In this document: one piece after another, positions 8,798 through 18,067 of the stretch
Position numbering within the stretch: position 1 is the first letter of the stretch
Layout: each line of letters begins with the position of its first letter
Assembly: GCF_016863535.1 (NCBI RefSeq)
Contig: NZ_BOPB01000009.1
Location: 248,001-312,000, forward strand
DNA length: 64,000 bases
From: Micromonospora lutea
Lineage (GTDB): Bacteria > Actinomycetota > Actinomycetes > Mycobacteriales > Micromonosporaceae
Reading direction: 5' to 3'
Program-made: the position numbers and the translations under genes
The notes under the pieces: generated by a model
Database searches by the model: none
The model's input: the letters and a program-made list of their open reading frames with translations, nothing else
Told to the model about the DNA's origin: nothing

Positions 8798-9127
8798 TCA
8801 GGCCTCGAAGACGCCGGCCTCGACCAGGCGCTTCTCGGTGGCGTCCCAACCGTCGCCCGGGTGGGCGGCGTTGAGACCGACGAGCTCGGCACGGATCTTG
8901 GTGGCGTGGCCGGCGGCGGCCAGCACCCGGATCTCCTCGATGAACGCCTCGGAGTCGGTGCGCAGGTGCGCCGTCCGGCCGTTGGTGAGGTTCCGTACGT
9001 AGGCGTGCTTGCCGCCGTTGAGCGGAATCACGTACTTGAACTCGCCCAGCACGCTGAGGGCGCCACCCTGGCCAGCCTGGCCGGCCCGGACTGACGCGCG
9101 CGCGGTCTTAGAGGTGTTGCTCGCCAC
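8798..9127 (-). CDS. Conserved small actinobacterial protein of unknown function
   Basis: The 109-residue product starts with a basic, Ser/Ala/Gly-rich segment and then has a compact region with LGEFKYVIPLNGGKHAYVRN and a helical C-terminal half. I recognise it as a conserved small protein of the group but know no function. AAGGAG lies 7 bases before the GTG start, and codon use is typical for the chromosome. No membrane segment or metal motif is visible. Confidence 0.75.
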   Translation of the reverse strand: MASNTSKTARASVRAGQAGQGGALSVLGEFKYVIPLNGGKHAYVRNLTNGRTAHLRTDSEAFIEEIRVLAAAGHATKIRAELVGLNAAHPGDGWDATEKRLVEAGVFEA

Positions 9128-9433
9128 GGAGGTACTCCTTGCAAGACGTACGGAGGACGGAACGTCCGGGGGCTGTTGCGGGCGCCGTCAAAGGCGAGAC
9201 CCGCGGAGGCTTACGCGGCACAGGCCGCCGATGGAACTGTACACGACCCACGATGCCCGCTGGTCATCGCGGCGTCACGAGGTGGAACCGCGGTCACCTG
9301 TCCGGTTATTTCCGGACGGCGGATTTTCCGATTCCCTGGCGTACCATCCGTCACACCAGTCATCATGTGTTCCACAAGCCCGGGTCGGGCGAGGTCGTAG
9401 GGGAAGACGCACCTCGCACTCCGGGAGGTCACC
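9128..9433. other. Divergent intergenic region
   Basis: About 300 bases between two divergent genes, somewhat richer in A/T around 9300-9370, where both promoters probably lie. I see no gene or clear repeat. Confidence 0.5.
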
Positions 9434-9925
9434 GTGCCAACGCGTGGCGTCGTATACGTCCATTCGACCCCGCTCGCCGTGTGCTCACACGTCGAGTGGG
9501 CGATCGCGCGCGTCCTCGTCGCGCCGGTCAACCTGCAGTGGACGGCTCAACCCGTCGACCCCGGCGCCCGTCGGGCCGAGTGTGGGTGGTCCGGTAGCCC
9601 GGGAACGGGTGCCGAACTGGCCGCTGCCCTCCGGCAGTGGCCCATGATCCGTTTCGAGGTCACCGAGGAGCCCAGTCCGGGCGTCGACGGTGAGCGGTTC
9701 ATGCACGTGCCGGGCCGGGGCCTGTTCCGGGCGACCGTCGGTGCCGCGGGGGACATCCAGATCGGCGAGGACCGGTTGCGCAGCATCATGGCCGCCGCGC
9801 GGGCACCGGAGGCCCTCGCGCACGCCCTCGACAAGGCGCTCGGCACCGCCTGGGACGCGGAACTGGAGCCGTACCGCCACGCCGGGGACGGCGCACCGGT
9901 GACCCTGCTCACCCGGGTCGGGTAG
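9434..9925 (+). CDS. DUF3145 family protein
   Basis: The 163 residues begin MPTRGVVYVHSTPLAVCSHVEWA, the conserved opening of the actinobacterial DUF3145 family, and the length fits. No function is known for the family. GGGAGG lies 5 bases upstream of the GTG start. No membrane segments are seen; it is probably cytoplasmic. It is followed after 47 bases by the GH3 lipoprotein gene. Confidence 0.88.
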   Translation: MPTRGVVYVHSTPLAVCSHVEWAIARVLVAPVNLQWTAQPVDPGARRAECGWSGSPGTGAELAAALRQWPMIRFEVTEEPSPGVDGERFMHVPGRGLFRATVGAAGDIQIGEDRLRSIMAAARAPEALAHALDKALGTAWDAELEPYRHAGDGAPVTLLTRVG

Positions 9926-9972
9926 GCCGCCTGAGCAGGGTCGAGTTGCCCGGTACGCGGTGAACTGGTGGG

Positions 9973-11706
9973 ATGGTCCGCGTGTCGACTACCCCTCGGC
10001 GCGTCGCCACGCTCGTCCTGGTGACCGCCCTGCTCGTCGCCGGCTGTTCCGGGGCTGGCCAACGCCCCGGGACGAGCCCCACCGCCTCGACCCCGGTGAC
10101 GAAGCCCGCGCCGCCGTCGAGCGCCCCGCCCGAGGATCCGGCCACCCTGGCCGCTGCCCTCGTCGCCGAACTCGCCGACGAGGACCTGGTCGGCCAGGTG
10201 CTCATGCCGTACGCCTACGGCGACCAGGCGACGAAGGTGTCGGCCGGTTCGGCGGCCGGCAACCAGGCGCTGGCCGGGGTGGACACACCCGCCGAGATGG
10301 TCGAGAAGTACCGGCTCGGTGGGCTGATCCTGGTGGGCTTCAGCGCCGACGACCCCACCCAGGCCAACCAGGAGACCACCAACGTCGACAACCCGAAGCA
10401 GGTCCGCAAGCTGACCACCGGGTTGCGTGAGGCCGCCGGGCGGCTGTCCGCGGGCGCGGCGCCCTTCCTGATCGGCACCGACCAGGAGTACGGGGTGGTC
10501 ACCCGGATCACCGACGGGGTCACCATGCTGCCCAGCGCGCTCGGCGCCGGAGCCGCCGGTAAGCCGGATCTGACCGAGGCCGCCTGGCGCGCCGCCGGCA
10601 CCGAACTGGCCGCCATGGGCATCAACGTCGACTTCGCGCCGGTGGCCGACGTGCTGGTGACCCGCAGCACCGTGATCGGGTCCCGCTCGTTCGGCGCGGA
10701 TCCCCAGCGGGCCGCCGACCAGGTCGGTGGCGCGGTACGCGGGCTGCAGACCGCCGGCGTGGCGGCCACTCTCAAGCACTTCCCGGGCCACGGTCACAGC
10801 GCCGTCGACTCGCACAAGGATCTGCCGCAGCTCGTCCAGTCCCGCAGCAAGTTGGCAGCCGAGGCGTGGCCGCCGTTCACCGCCGGGATCGAGGCCGGCG
10901 CGTTGGCGGTGATGTCCGCGCACCTCGACGTGCGCTCGGTCGACCCGGGTGTGGCGGCCACCTTCTCCTACAAGCTGCTCACCGAGGTGCTGCGTGGGGA
11001 ACTCGGCTTCCAGGGAGTGGTGATCACCGACGGGATGAACATGCCGCCGGCCCGCCGCTACTCTCCGGGTGAGGCGGCGGTACGGGCGCTGAAGGCGGGC
11101 AACGACGTGATCCTCATGCCCCCGCACGTCGGGCAGGCGTACGACGGACTGCTGGCCGCGTTGCGTGACGGCACACTGCCCCGGAGCCGGCTGGTCGAGG
11201 CGGTCACCCGCGTGCTGACCATGAAGTTCACCCTCGGCGACACACCCGCGCCGGAGCTGTCCACGCTGGGCGCCCCGGCGCACCGCGCGGCGGCCACGGC
11301 GCTGGCTGCCGGCGCGGTGACCGTGCTGCGCGGCCGGTGCGACACCACCGGTGTCCGCGGCCCGGTCACCGTCACCTCGTCGGGCGGGCGGGCGCACACC
11401 CGGGCGGCGTTGACCGAGGCGCTGACCTCGGCCGGGGTGAAGGTGGCGCCCCGCGGTGGCACCGTCGTCCACCTGGTCGGCTACGGAGACGGCGCGAAGG
11501 ACCTGCGGGCCGACGCGGCGGTCACCGTCGCCATGGACACCCCGTACCTGCTGGCCTCGGCCAGGTCGGCCACCCTGCTGGCCACCTACTCGTCCAGCCG
11601 AGCCTCGATGACCGCGCTCGCCGACGTGCTCGCCGGTAAGACCCGCCCGACGGGTCGCTCCCCGGTCAAGGTGACCGGGCTGCCCGCGACCACCTGCGCG
11701 GACTGA
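9973..11706 (+). CDS. GH3 family beta-N-acetylhexosaminidase-like lipoprotein
   Basis: The 577-residue protein begins with a lipoprotein signal (LLVAGCSG, lipobox Cys near residue 26) and a Thr/Pro/Ser-rich linker, so it is anchored outside the membrane. The GH3 domain has KHFPGHGHS, the His-bearing motif of NagZ-type enzymes, and VVITDGMNM with the likely nucleophile Asp. A second domain of about 170 residues follows. NagZ-like enzymes release N-acetylglucosamine from muropeptides. Here the exported form suggests wall or glycan trimming. A GTG three codons downstream is an alternative start. Confidence 0.88.
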   Translation: MVRVSTTPRRVATLVLVTALLVAGCSGAGQRPGTSPTASTPVTKPAPPSSAPPEDPATLAAALVAELADEDLVGQVLMPYAYGDQATKVSAGSAAGNQALAGVDTPAEMVEKYRLGGLILVGFSADDPTQANQETTNVDNPKQVRKLTTGLREAAGRLSAGAAPFLIGTDQEYGVVTRITDGVTMLPSALGAGAAGKPDLTEAAWRAAGTELAAMGINVDFAPVADVLVTRSTVIGSRSFGADPQRAADQVGGAVRGLQTAGVAATLKHFPGHGHSAVDSHKDLPQLVQSRSKLAAEAWPPFTAGIEAGALAVMSAHLDVRSVDPGVAATFSYKLLTEVLRGELGFQGVVITDGMNMPPARRYSPGEAAVRALKAGNDVILMPPHVGQAYDGLLAALRDGTLPRSRLVEAVTRVLTMKFTLGDTPAPELSTLGAPAHRAAATALAAGAVTVLRGRCDTTGVRGPVTVTSSGGRAHTRAALTEALTSAGVKVAPRGGTVVHLVGYGDGAKDLRADAAVTVAMDTPYLLASARSATLLATYSSSRASMTALADVLAGKTRPTGRSPVKVTGLPATTCAD

Positions 11707-11748
11707 CCAGCCCGACCGGCCCCGCGAACCGAACCGGGGCCCGGCGGG

Positions 11749-11793
11749 CGGGTGTCGGGAAACCCGCAGCGGTCAGGGCGTTCCCGACACCCG
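11749..11793. terminator. Hairpin between GH3 and fabF genes
   Basis: Perfect 13-bp inverted repeat (11749-11761 with 11781-11793) and a 19-base loop, between two convergent genes. It can serve both directions. Confidence 0.7.
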
Positions 11794-11800
11794 TGCCGGC

Positions 11801-13027
11801 TCAGGGCCGGGTGAAGACCAGCGCCACGTTGTGACCGCCGAAGCCGAACGAGTTGTTCAGCGCGGCGGGCACGTCCATGTGCCGTGCCTTGTTGGCTGCC
11901 ACGTCCAGCGTGAGACTGTCGTCCGGGTCGTCCAGGTTGATCGTCGGCGGTACCACGCTGTCGCGGATCGTCAGGATGGTGGCGATCGACTCCAGCGCCC
12001 CGGCAGCGCCGAGCAGGTGACCGGACATGGACTTGGTGGCGGTGAGCACCGGGTGGTCGCCCAGCGCGACCCGCAACGCGGTGATCTCCGCGAGGTCGCC
12101 CACCGGGGTCGAGGTGGCGTGCGCGTTGACGTGGACGATGTCGGACTTCGCCACGTCCGCGTCCGAGATCGCCTTCGCGATCGCCCGGATCGCGCCGGCA
12201 CCCTCCGGGTGCGGCTGGACGATGTCGAAGCCGTCGGAGGTGATGCCCGAACCGGCGAGCCGGGCGTACACCCGGGCGCCCCGGGCGACGGCGTGTTCGG
12301 CGCGCTCCAGCACGACGACGCCGGCGCCCTCGCCGATCACGAAGCCGTCGCGGCCCTTGTCCCACGGGCGGGAGGCCCGCTCGGGATCGTCGTTGCGGGT
12401 CGACATCGCCCGCATCGAGGAGAAACCGGCGAGGGGCAACGGGTGGATGACCGCCTCGGTGCCGCCGGCCACCACCACGTCGGCGCGGCCGGCACGGATC
12501 ATGTCCAGTCCGAGGGCGATCGCCTCCGCGCCGGTGGCGCAGGCACTGGCGACCGAGTGCACGCCCGCGCGGGCGCCCAGTTCCAGACCGACCCACGCGG
12601 CCGGACCGTTCGGCATCAGCATCGGAATGGTGTGCGGCGAGACCCGCCGCGGGCCGGACGCCTCCAGGATGTCGTCCTGGGCGAGCAGGGTCAGCGCCCC
12701 GCCGATACCCGACCCGATGCTCACGCCGAGCCGCTCCGGGTCGAGCCCGGAGTCGGCCAGGCCGGAGTCGCCCCAGGCCTGGTGGGCGGCGATCAGGGCG
12801 ATCGCCTCGGAGCGGTCCAACCGGCGCAGCTTGACCCGGTCGAGCAGACCGGACGGTTCGACCGCGAGTTGGGCGGCGATCCGGACCGGCAGTTGCGCGG
12901 CCCACTCCTGGGTGAGCGGACTCACCCCGGAGCGGCCGGCGAGCATGGCGTCCCAGGTCGACGCGACGTCCCCGCCCAGCGGGGTGGTCGCGCCGAGCCC
13001 GGTGACGACGACGTCGATGCGACTCAT
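11801..13027 (-). CDS. fabF: Beta-ketoacyl-ACP synthase II
   Basis: The 408 residues are full length for KAS II. The catalytic triad is visible: Cys in ASACATGAEA, His in VNAHATSTPVGD and His in SGHLLGAAGA. The enzyme extends acyl-ACP with malonyl-ACP in fatty acid synthesis. It is the last gene of the fasR-fabD-fabH-acpP-fabF cluster and starts 2 bases after the acpP stop. A terminator-like hairpin follows. Confidence 0.96.
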   Translation of the reverse strand: MSRIDVVVTGLGATTPLGGDVASTWDAMLAGRSGVSPLTQEWAAQLPVRIAAQLAVEPSGLLDRVKLRRLDRSEAIALIAAHQAWGDSGLADSGLDPERLGVSIGSGIGGALTLLAQDDILEASGPRRVSPHTIPMLMPNGPAAWVGLELGARAGVHSVASACATGAEAIALGLDMIRAGRADVVVAGGTEAVIHPLPLAGFSSMRAMSTRNDDPERASRPWDKGRDGFVIGEGAGVVVLERAEHAVARGARVYARLAGSGITSDGFDIVQPHPEGAGAIRAIAKAISDADVAKSDIVHVNAHATSTPVGDLAEITALRVALGDHPVLTATKSMSGHLLGAAGALESIATILTIRDSVVPPTINLDDPDDSLTLDVAANKARHMDVPAALNNSFGFGGHNVALVFTRP

Positions 13028-13029
13028 GA

Positions 13030-13269
13030 TCAGGACTGTGCCTCGATGTAGCTCACGGCGTCCCCGACCGTCTTGAGGTTCTGTACCTCGTTGTCAGGGA
13101 TCTTGACGCCGAACTTCTCCTCGGCGGCGACCACGACCTCCACCATGGAGAGCGAGTCGACGTCAAGGTCGTCGGTGAAGGACTTCCCCTCGGCCACGTC
13201 GTCCGGGTTCACCCCGGCAACCTCTTCGAGGATCTCGGCGAGGCCGGCGGTGATCTCGTCACGGGTCAT
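13030..13269 (-). CDS. acpP: Acyl carrier protein
   Basis: The 79-residue acidic protein has the DVDSLSMVE motif whose Ser carries phosphopantetheine. The length is normal for FAS-II ACP. It sits between fabH and fabF, and as the donor of acyl chains it works with every enzyme of the cluster. Confidence 0.96.
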   Translation of the reverse strand: MTRDEITAGLAEILEEVAGVNPDDVAEGKSFTDDLDVDSLSMVEVVVAAEEKFGVKIPDNEVQNLKTVGDAVSYIEAQS

Positions 13270-13352
13270 TGCGGTGGGTTCCTCTCATCGGGTTCTCTCG
13301 ACGGGGCGGCGACGCCACCCGTCGCTCCTCGGCGCCGCGCGCCGTGGGGGTC

Positions 13353-14294
13353 TCAGGGGCAGCGGACGACCTGACCGGCGTAGGTCAGGCCACCGCCGAA
13401 GCCGAACAGCAGCACCGGGGAGCCGGAAGGCACCTCGCGACGCTCCACCAGCTTGGACAGGGCCAGCGGGATGCTGGCCGCGGAGGTGTTACCGGACTCG
13501 ACGATGTCCTTGGCGACGATCGCCTGGGGGATGTTCAGCCGCTTGGCGATGCCGTCGATGATCCGTGCGTTGGCCTGGTGCGGAACGAAGGCGGCCAGCT
13601 CCGACGGGTCGACACCGGCCCGTTCGCACGCCTGGATGGCCAGTGGCGCGAGCGCCGTGGTGGCCCAGCGGAACACCGTCTGGCCCTCCTGGGCCACGTA
13701 CGGCCGCCACCCCTCGATGCGTACCGCGTCGCCGCGCTCCGGCACCGAGCCCCAGACCACCGGACCGACGCCGGCCGGCTCGTCCCCGGCAGCGGTGACC
13801 ACGGCGGCGCCCGCGCCGTCGCCGAAGATGATGCAGGTGGAGCGGTCGGTCCAGTCGGTGAAGTCGGACAACTTCTCCGCGCCGATCACCAGGGCGTTAC
13901 CCGACGCACCGGCGCGGATCGCGTGGTCCACCGTGCCCAACGCGTACGCGAAGCCGGAGCAGGCGGTGTTCACGTCGTACGCCCCGGGGGCGTTGATCCC
14001 CAGCTTGGCGGCGACCCGGCAGGCGACGTTCGGGCTGCGGTCGATCGAGGTGCAGGTGGCGACCACGACCAGGTCGATGTCGGCGGCGGTCAGGCCGGAG
14101 TTGGCCAGCGCCTTGTCAGCGGCGGCGGCGGCCATGTCGGCGACCGTCTCGTCACCGGCGATCCGGCGGGTCGCGATACCGACCCGGTCGCGGATCCACT
14201 CGTCACTGGTCTCCACCAGTTGGGCGATCTCGTCGTTGGTCACCACCCGCGACGGCTGGTAGTGCCCGAGGGACAGGATCCGGCTGCCCGTCAT
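13353..14294 (-). CDS. fabH: Beta-ketoacyl-ACP synthase III
   Basis: The 313 residues carry the KAS III triad: Cys in NTACSGFAYA, His in FVPHQANARI and Asn in ESGNTSAAS. It condenses a starter acyl-CoA with malonyl-ACP; in actinomycetes, branched and straight starters are both used. Its ATG overlaps the fabD stop (ATGA), so the two are coupled. Confidence 0.96.
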   Translation of the reverse strand: MTGSRILSLGHYQPSRVVTNDEIAQLVETSDEWIRDRVGIATRRIAGDETVADMAAAAADKALANSGLTAADIDLVVVATCTSIDRSPNVACRVAAKLGINAPGAYDVNTACSGFAYALGTVDHAIRAGASGNALVIGAEKLSDFTDWTDRSTCIIFGDGAGAAVVTAAGDEPAGVGPVVWGSVPERGDAVRIEGWRPYVAQEGQTVFRWATTALAPLAIQACERAGVDPSELAAFVPHQANARIIDGIAKRLNIPQAIVAKDIVESGNTSAASIPLALSKLVERREVPSGSPVLLFGFGGGLTYAGQVVRCP

Positions 14295-15274
14295 GACGAG
14301 GCCTCCCCAGCGTCGGTGTTCTGCGGACTGTTTCCGTTGGCCGGGTTGCCCGTCGTCGTGCCGTGCCGGGCGATGAGATCCCGGGCGGCCGGCAGGTCGT
14401 CCGGGGTCTTCAAGGTGACGATCTCCGGCGCGCCGGCCCCGGCGAGTTCGCGCTTGACCAACCCGGCGAGCGTGCCGGCGGGCGGCAGCTCGATCACGCC
14501 GGTCACGCCGAGTTCCGCGAGAGTGGCCATGCAGAGATCCCAGCGGACCGGGGCGGTGACCTGACGAACCAACCGTTGGAGCAGCTCGCTGCCGTCATCG
14601 ACCACCGTTCCGTCGAGGTTGGACAGCAGCATGCGCTCCGGGTCCTTCGGAGCGATCTCGGCGGCGGCGGTGGCCAGCGCCGCCTCCGCCGGGCCCATGT
14701 ACGGAGTGTGGAACGCGCCGGCCACCTGCAGCCGGATGACCCGGACCCCTTCCGGCGGCTCGGCCGCCAGCTTCTCCAACCCACCCAGTGCGCCAGCGGC
14801 GACGACCTGACCCCGGCCGTTGCGGTTGGCGGCGTGCAGGCCGTGCCGGCTGATCGCGGCGATCACCTCGTCCCGGTCGCCACCGAGCACCGCGGCCATG
14901 CCGGTCGGCTCCAGCGCGCAGGCGGCGGCCATCTCCCGGCCGCGTACGCCAGCGAGGGTGATCGCCGCCTCGGCCGACAGCACCCCGGCCAGCGCCGCTG
15001 CGCCGAGTTCACCGACGCTGTGCCCTGCGGTCAGGGTGACCTCCCGCATCGGCAGGTGCTCGGCGGCGAGCAGCGCCGCAGCGACCAGCAGCGGCTGGGT
15101 ACGGGCGGTGTCCCGGATCTCGTCGGAGTCGGCGGTGGTGCCCAGGTGCACCAGGTCGACGCCGGCCAGCTCGGACCACGAGCGCAGTCGGGCCTCGGCG
15201 TCAGGCAGGGCGAGCCAGGGGGTCAGAAAGCCGGGTTTCTGGGAACCCTGGCCGGGGCAGAGTACGGCGAGCAC
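14291..15274 (-). CDS. fabD: Malonyl-CoA:ACP transacylase
   Basis: The 327 residues have the opening PGQGSQKPG, the nucleophile GHSVGELGAAA and the catalytic His in GAFHTPYM. It loads malonate onto ACP for fabH and fabF. The GTG start has AGGAGAG about 10 bases upstream. It is the first enzyme gene of the cluster and follows fasR after 78 bases, where a FasR-controlled promoter is expected. Confidence 0.95.
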   Translation of the reverse strand: MLAVLCPGQGSQKPGFLTPWLALPDAEARLRSWSELAGVDLVHLGTTADSDEIRDTARTQPLLVAAALLAAEHLPMREVTLTAGHSVGELGAAALAGVLSAEAAITLAGVRGREMAAACALEPTGMAAVLGGDRDEVIAAISRHGLHAANRNGRGQVVAAGALGGLEKLAAEPPEGVRVIRLQVAGAFHTPYMGPAEAALATAAAEIAPKDPERMLLSNLDGTVVDDGSELLQRLVRQVTAPVRWDLCMATLAELGVTGVIELPPAGTLAGLVKRELAGAGAPEIVTLKTPDDLPAARDLIARHGTTTGNPANGNSPQNTDAGEASS

Positions 15275-15352
15275 GTCTATGACTCTCCTGGATACCCATG
15301 GGTTGCGCTGTGCCGGCTGGCACCAAACCGCACTAGGACAGTTGGAGGGATC

Positions 15353-16600
15353 CTACAAAGACTGGCGCTGGTCATCACCATGCTGTGATCTTTTACCGGC
15401 TGGTGGGGCCAATGTCTGGGTCGGGACCACCGGATCGAGCCGGCCGACGGTCAGCGCGACCCGCAACGCGAAGGCGTCCCGGGGTGCCAGCGGGCTGAAC
15501 CCGGTCACCTCGGAGATCCGGCGCAACCGGTAGCGCACGGTGTTCGGGTGCACGTACAGCGCCCGCGCGGCGCTCTCCAGCGTTCCGCCTGCGGCGAAGA
15601 AGGCGTCCAGCGTCTCCAGCAGCTCACCACCGGAGCGGACCAGCACCGCGTACACGTCGTGGCGCAACCGCCGACGGGCGTCGGCGTCGCCGGCGAGGGC
15701 CCGCTCGGGCAGCAGGTCACCGGCGTGCACCGGGCGGGGTGCGGCCGGCCAGGCCGGCGCCGCCCGGTATCCGGCCAGCGCCGCCCGGGCCGACTCGGTC
15801 GCCTCGTCCAGGCTCGGCACCGCCGGGCCGACCACCACCGGTCCGTCCCGGAAGGCGGTGAGCAGTTTGCCGGTCGCCGCGACCGGGTCCGCCGCTCCAC
15901 CGAGCACGATCACCAGGCGGTCACCGTGCACACCGCCGATCACCTCGACCCCGATCCGCCGTGCCTGCCGGTAGACGGTGTGCAGTACGGCGGCGACCTC
16001 GCCACCGGGGGAGGGGCCGACCGCCACCGCCACCGGTGGCGCATCCGTCCAGCCGAGCGCGGCGGCGCGGCTGGCCAGCACGTCCGGCGAGTCGCCGCGC
16101 AGCAGCGCGTCCACCAGCAGGGCCTGCAGGCGGGCGTCCCAGGAACCGCGCGACTCGGCGGCCCGGGCGTACACCCGGGCGGCGGCGAAGGCGATCTCCC
16201 GGGAGTACCGGAGCACCGCCTCCCGCAACTGCGGCTCCTCACCGGGAGCGGCCAGTTCGTCGACCCGTTCCTCCACCACGTCGATGGTCACCTTGATCAG
16301 CGCGACGGTCTGCTGGAGGGTGATCGAGCGGGCCAAGGCCTGCGGTGCGGCGGCGAACACCTCGTCGGAGACCTCCTGAGTGCCCTCGCCGGTCCCGCCA
16401 CCAGCGCGCAACCACTGGACCAGGGAGCGGGCGCCGGCCTGGGCGACGAGCATCACCCAGGAGCGCTGGTCGGCCGGCAGCTCCCGGAACCAGGGCAGGG
16501 TCTCGTCCATTCGGACCACGCTCGCGGTGGCCAGCGCGCCAGCGGCCCGCTCGATCCGGCGCAGCGTGGCTGACAGGTCCGTGCCGCCCGACTCGCTCAC
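15353..16600 (-). CDS. fasR: PucR-family activator of fatty acid synthesis (FasR-like)
   Basis: I put the start at the GTG at 16600 (VSESGGTDLSATLRR), giving 415 residues; the open frame runs on upstream but that part looks non-coding. The C-terminal HTH of the PucR/CdaR type is clear in ALYVHPNTVRYRLRRI, near residue 370, and a helical central region precedes it. In Streptomyces coelicolor the regulator in this position activates the fab genes. The same PucR gene stands before the FAS-II genes in other actinobacteria. The ribosome site is weak (AGGCGG directly before GTG). Confidence 0.87.
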   Translation of the reverse strand: MSESGGTDLSATLRRIERAAGALATASVVRMDETLPWFRELPADQRSWVMLVAQAGARSLVQWLRAGGGTGEGTQEVSDEVFAAAPQALARSITLQQTVALIKVTIDVVEERVDELAAPGEEPQLREAVLRYSREIAFAAARVYARAAESRGSWDARLQALLVDALLRGDSPDVLASRAAALGWTDAPPVAVAVGPSPGGEVAAVLHTVYRQARRIGVEVIGGVHGDRLVIVLGGAADPVAATGKLLTAFRDGPVVVGPAVPSLDEATESARAALAGYRAAPAWPAAPRPVHAGDLLPERALAGDADARRRLRHDVYAVLVRSGGELLETLDAFFAAGGTLESAARALYVHPNTVRYRLRRISEVTGFSPLAPRDAFALRVALTVGRLDPVVPTQTLAPPAGKRSQHGDDQRQSL

Positions 16601-16766
16601 CCGCCTAGCCTGACATGCCCTGACCTGGATCTCGACGGCAGGCGTCGGCAGCGCCGCACTGGTGGGAAACCGGTACGCGCTGCGCGGCCGGTCAGATCCG
16701 GCCAGTACGGTGACAGGGCACGTCGGGTGGGCGCCGGCGGGTGAGGGCGAGCGTGAGGAGACGCCG

Positions 16767-17132
16767 ATGGCGTACGGGGAGGCCGACCACGGCTGTGCCC
16801 AGGGGGAGCCGTGCCGACCAGGCCCGCACGAGCAGCCGGCGCTCGCCAAGCACCACCGCCGGCTGCCGGGTCTGGCGCATCCGGTCGAGCCGACCTCAGG
16901 TCGGGTGCCCGAGCGCATCGAGGACGACTCCACGTCCGTCCGGTCGCGCGGCGGTGAGCCACCGGTGCCCCGGCAGCGCGCCATCGAGCCGACCATGGCG
17001 GAGCAGATTGAAACGACGGCCGGTGGCTGCCGCAGTGACCTGCCCGGCTGGGCCGGAGCACACCGGCACGGTCCGGTTCGCCCCGCCCAGCGTGACCTGC
17101 GGCGGGAACGTCCACCGCGTCGCTGGTGCTGA
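16767..17132 (+). CDS. Hypothetical protein, possible orphan gene
   Basis: GAGGAG stands 6 bases before the ATG, and third positions are mostly G or C through the first two thirds, so the 121-residue frame looks translated. The product is rich in Pro, Arg, Gly and His (MAYGEADHGCAQGEPC), with several Cys and no membrane segment. I recognise no family. It runs convergent to the gene at 17198. It could also be a decayed frame, since the last third has poorer codon bias. Confidence 0.45.
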   Translation: MAYGEADHGCAQGEPCRPGPHEQPALAKHHRRLPGLAHPVEPTSGRVPERIEDDSTSVRSRGGEPPVPRQRAIEPTMAEQIETTAGGCRSDLPGWAGAHRHGPVRPAQRDLRRERPPRRWC

Positions 17133-17197
17133 GCGGATCGGGATGCTCAGCCGGGCGACCGCGCAGCATGCGCGGGGTCGACGCCCGCAGCCGAGAC

Positions 17198-17845
17198 TCA
17201 GTGGGTACGGCGGCGGATCAGCAGCGCGATACCGGCGAGTCCGAGGGTGATCACCATCACCACCGCGACGTTCAGCAGGAGTAGGCGTCGCAGGTCGCTG
17301 AACGCCTCGTTGATGTCCTGGGCGGGGTTGAGCGCCTCTTCCGGGATGATGCGTTCACCGCCGCCGACACCCCCGCTGACCGCCTCGTAGGTCCGTTCCA
17401 ACGGCACACCGGCGGTCCGCAGCGTCTCGGACATGCTGACCCGGCCGAGGTACCAGGCGGCGCTGACCTTGCGATCAGGCTGCTTGGCGGGGCGGTAGAC
17501 GCGCGGCCCCCCGACCGCCTTCGGGTACAGGTCGTAGGTCTGCTTCGGAGCGTCACCGGCCAGCACCACGACCGTGTACTTCGGACCGAGATCGGCCTTC
17601 TTCGGGCCGCCGGACTGGCGGACCAGACCCCGGTGGTTCACCTGCTCGATGACGGCGACGACATGCGCCGGGTGGGTCTCGGCGCGCAACCGCAACGGCT
17701 CGGCCAGCCCGTGCCCGGTGATGTCCACGCCGGCCGGCGGCGTCTTCGGCGCCGCCCGGGCCACCTCGACCGAGGTGAGTGACAACAACACCGCCGCCAC
17801 CGCACCCGCCGTCACCGCGGCCAGTCGCCTCATCCGTCGGACCAT
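17198..17845 (-). CDS. Exported single-pass membrane protein of unknown function
   Basis: The ATG at 17845 has AGGAGG 4 bases upstream, so I prefer it to the longer frame. The 215 residues have a signal peptide, an extracellular region of about 140 residues, and a C-terminal membrane helix (LLLLNVAVVMVITLGLAGIALLI) followed by RRRTH, so it is a type I membrane protein. The family is not known to me. It is divergent from the CopC-like gene, sharing its promoter region. Confidence 0.75.
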   Translation of the reverse strand: MVRRMRRLAAVTAGAVAAVLLSLTSVEVARAAPKTPPAGVDITGHGLAEPLRLRAETHPAHVVAVIEQVNHRGLVRQSGGPKKADLGPKYTVVVLAGDAPKQTYDLYPKAVGGPRVYRPAKQPDRKVSAAWYLGRVSMSETLRTAGVPLERTYEAVSGGVGGGERIIPEEALNPAQDINEAFSDLRRLLLLNVAVVMVITLGLAGIALLIRRRTH

Positions 17846-18067
17846 GCCGCCTCCTCGCCCCGTTCGATGGGTGGCTGTGCTGCAGGGGTCACACGTTGGA
17901 ACGCCGACGGTGGTGACCGTGCCCACAGGACAGGTACCCACTCAAAGACTCCGCGGAACGCTGATCGGTTGCAGCTGATGGAACACTAGTTGGAACTTTT
18001 CCCGATCGCGACTCGACCAACAACCAGCCGCGATGCAGCGGGCGGATCTTACCTTGCGGAGGTCATG

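Noticed and set aside
9547..11472. A long minus-strand frame opposite the GH3 gene
   Set aside because: Low-complexity Gly/Arg/His translation typical of antisense G/C-rich DNA.
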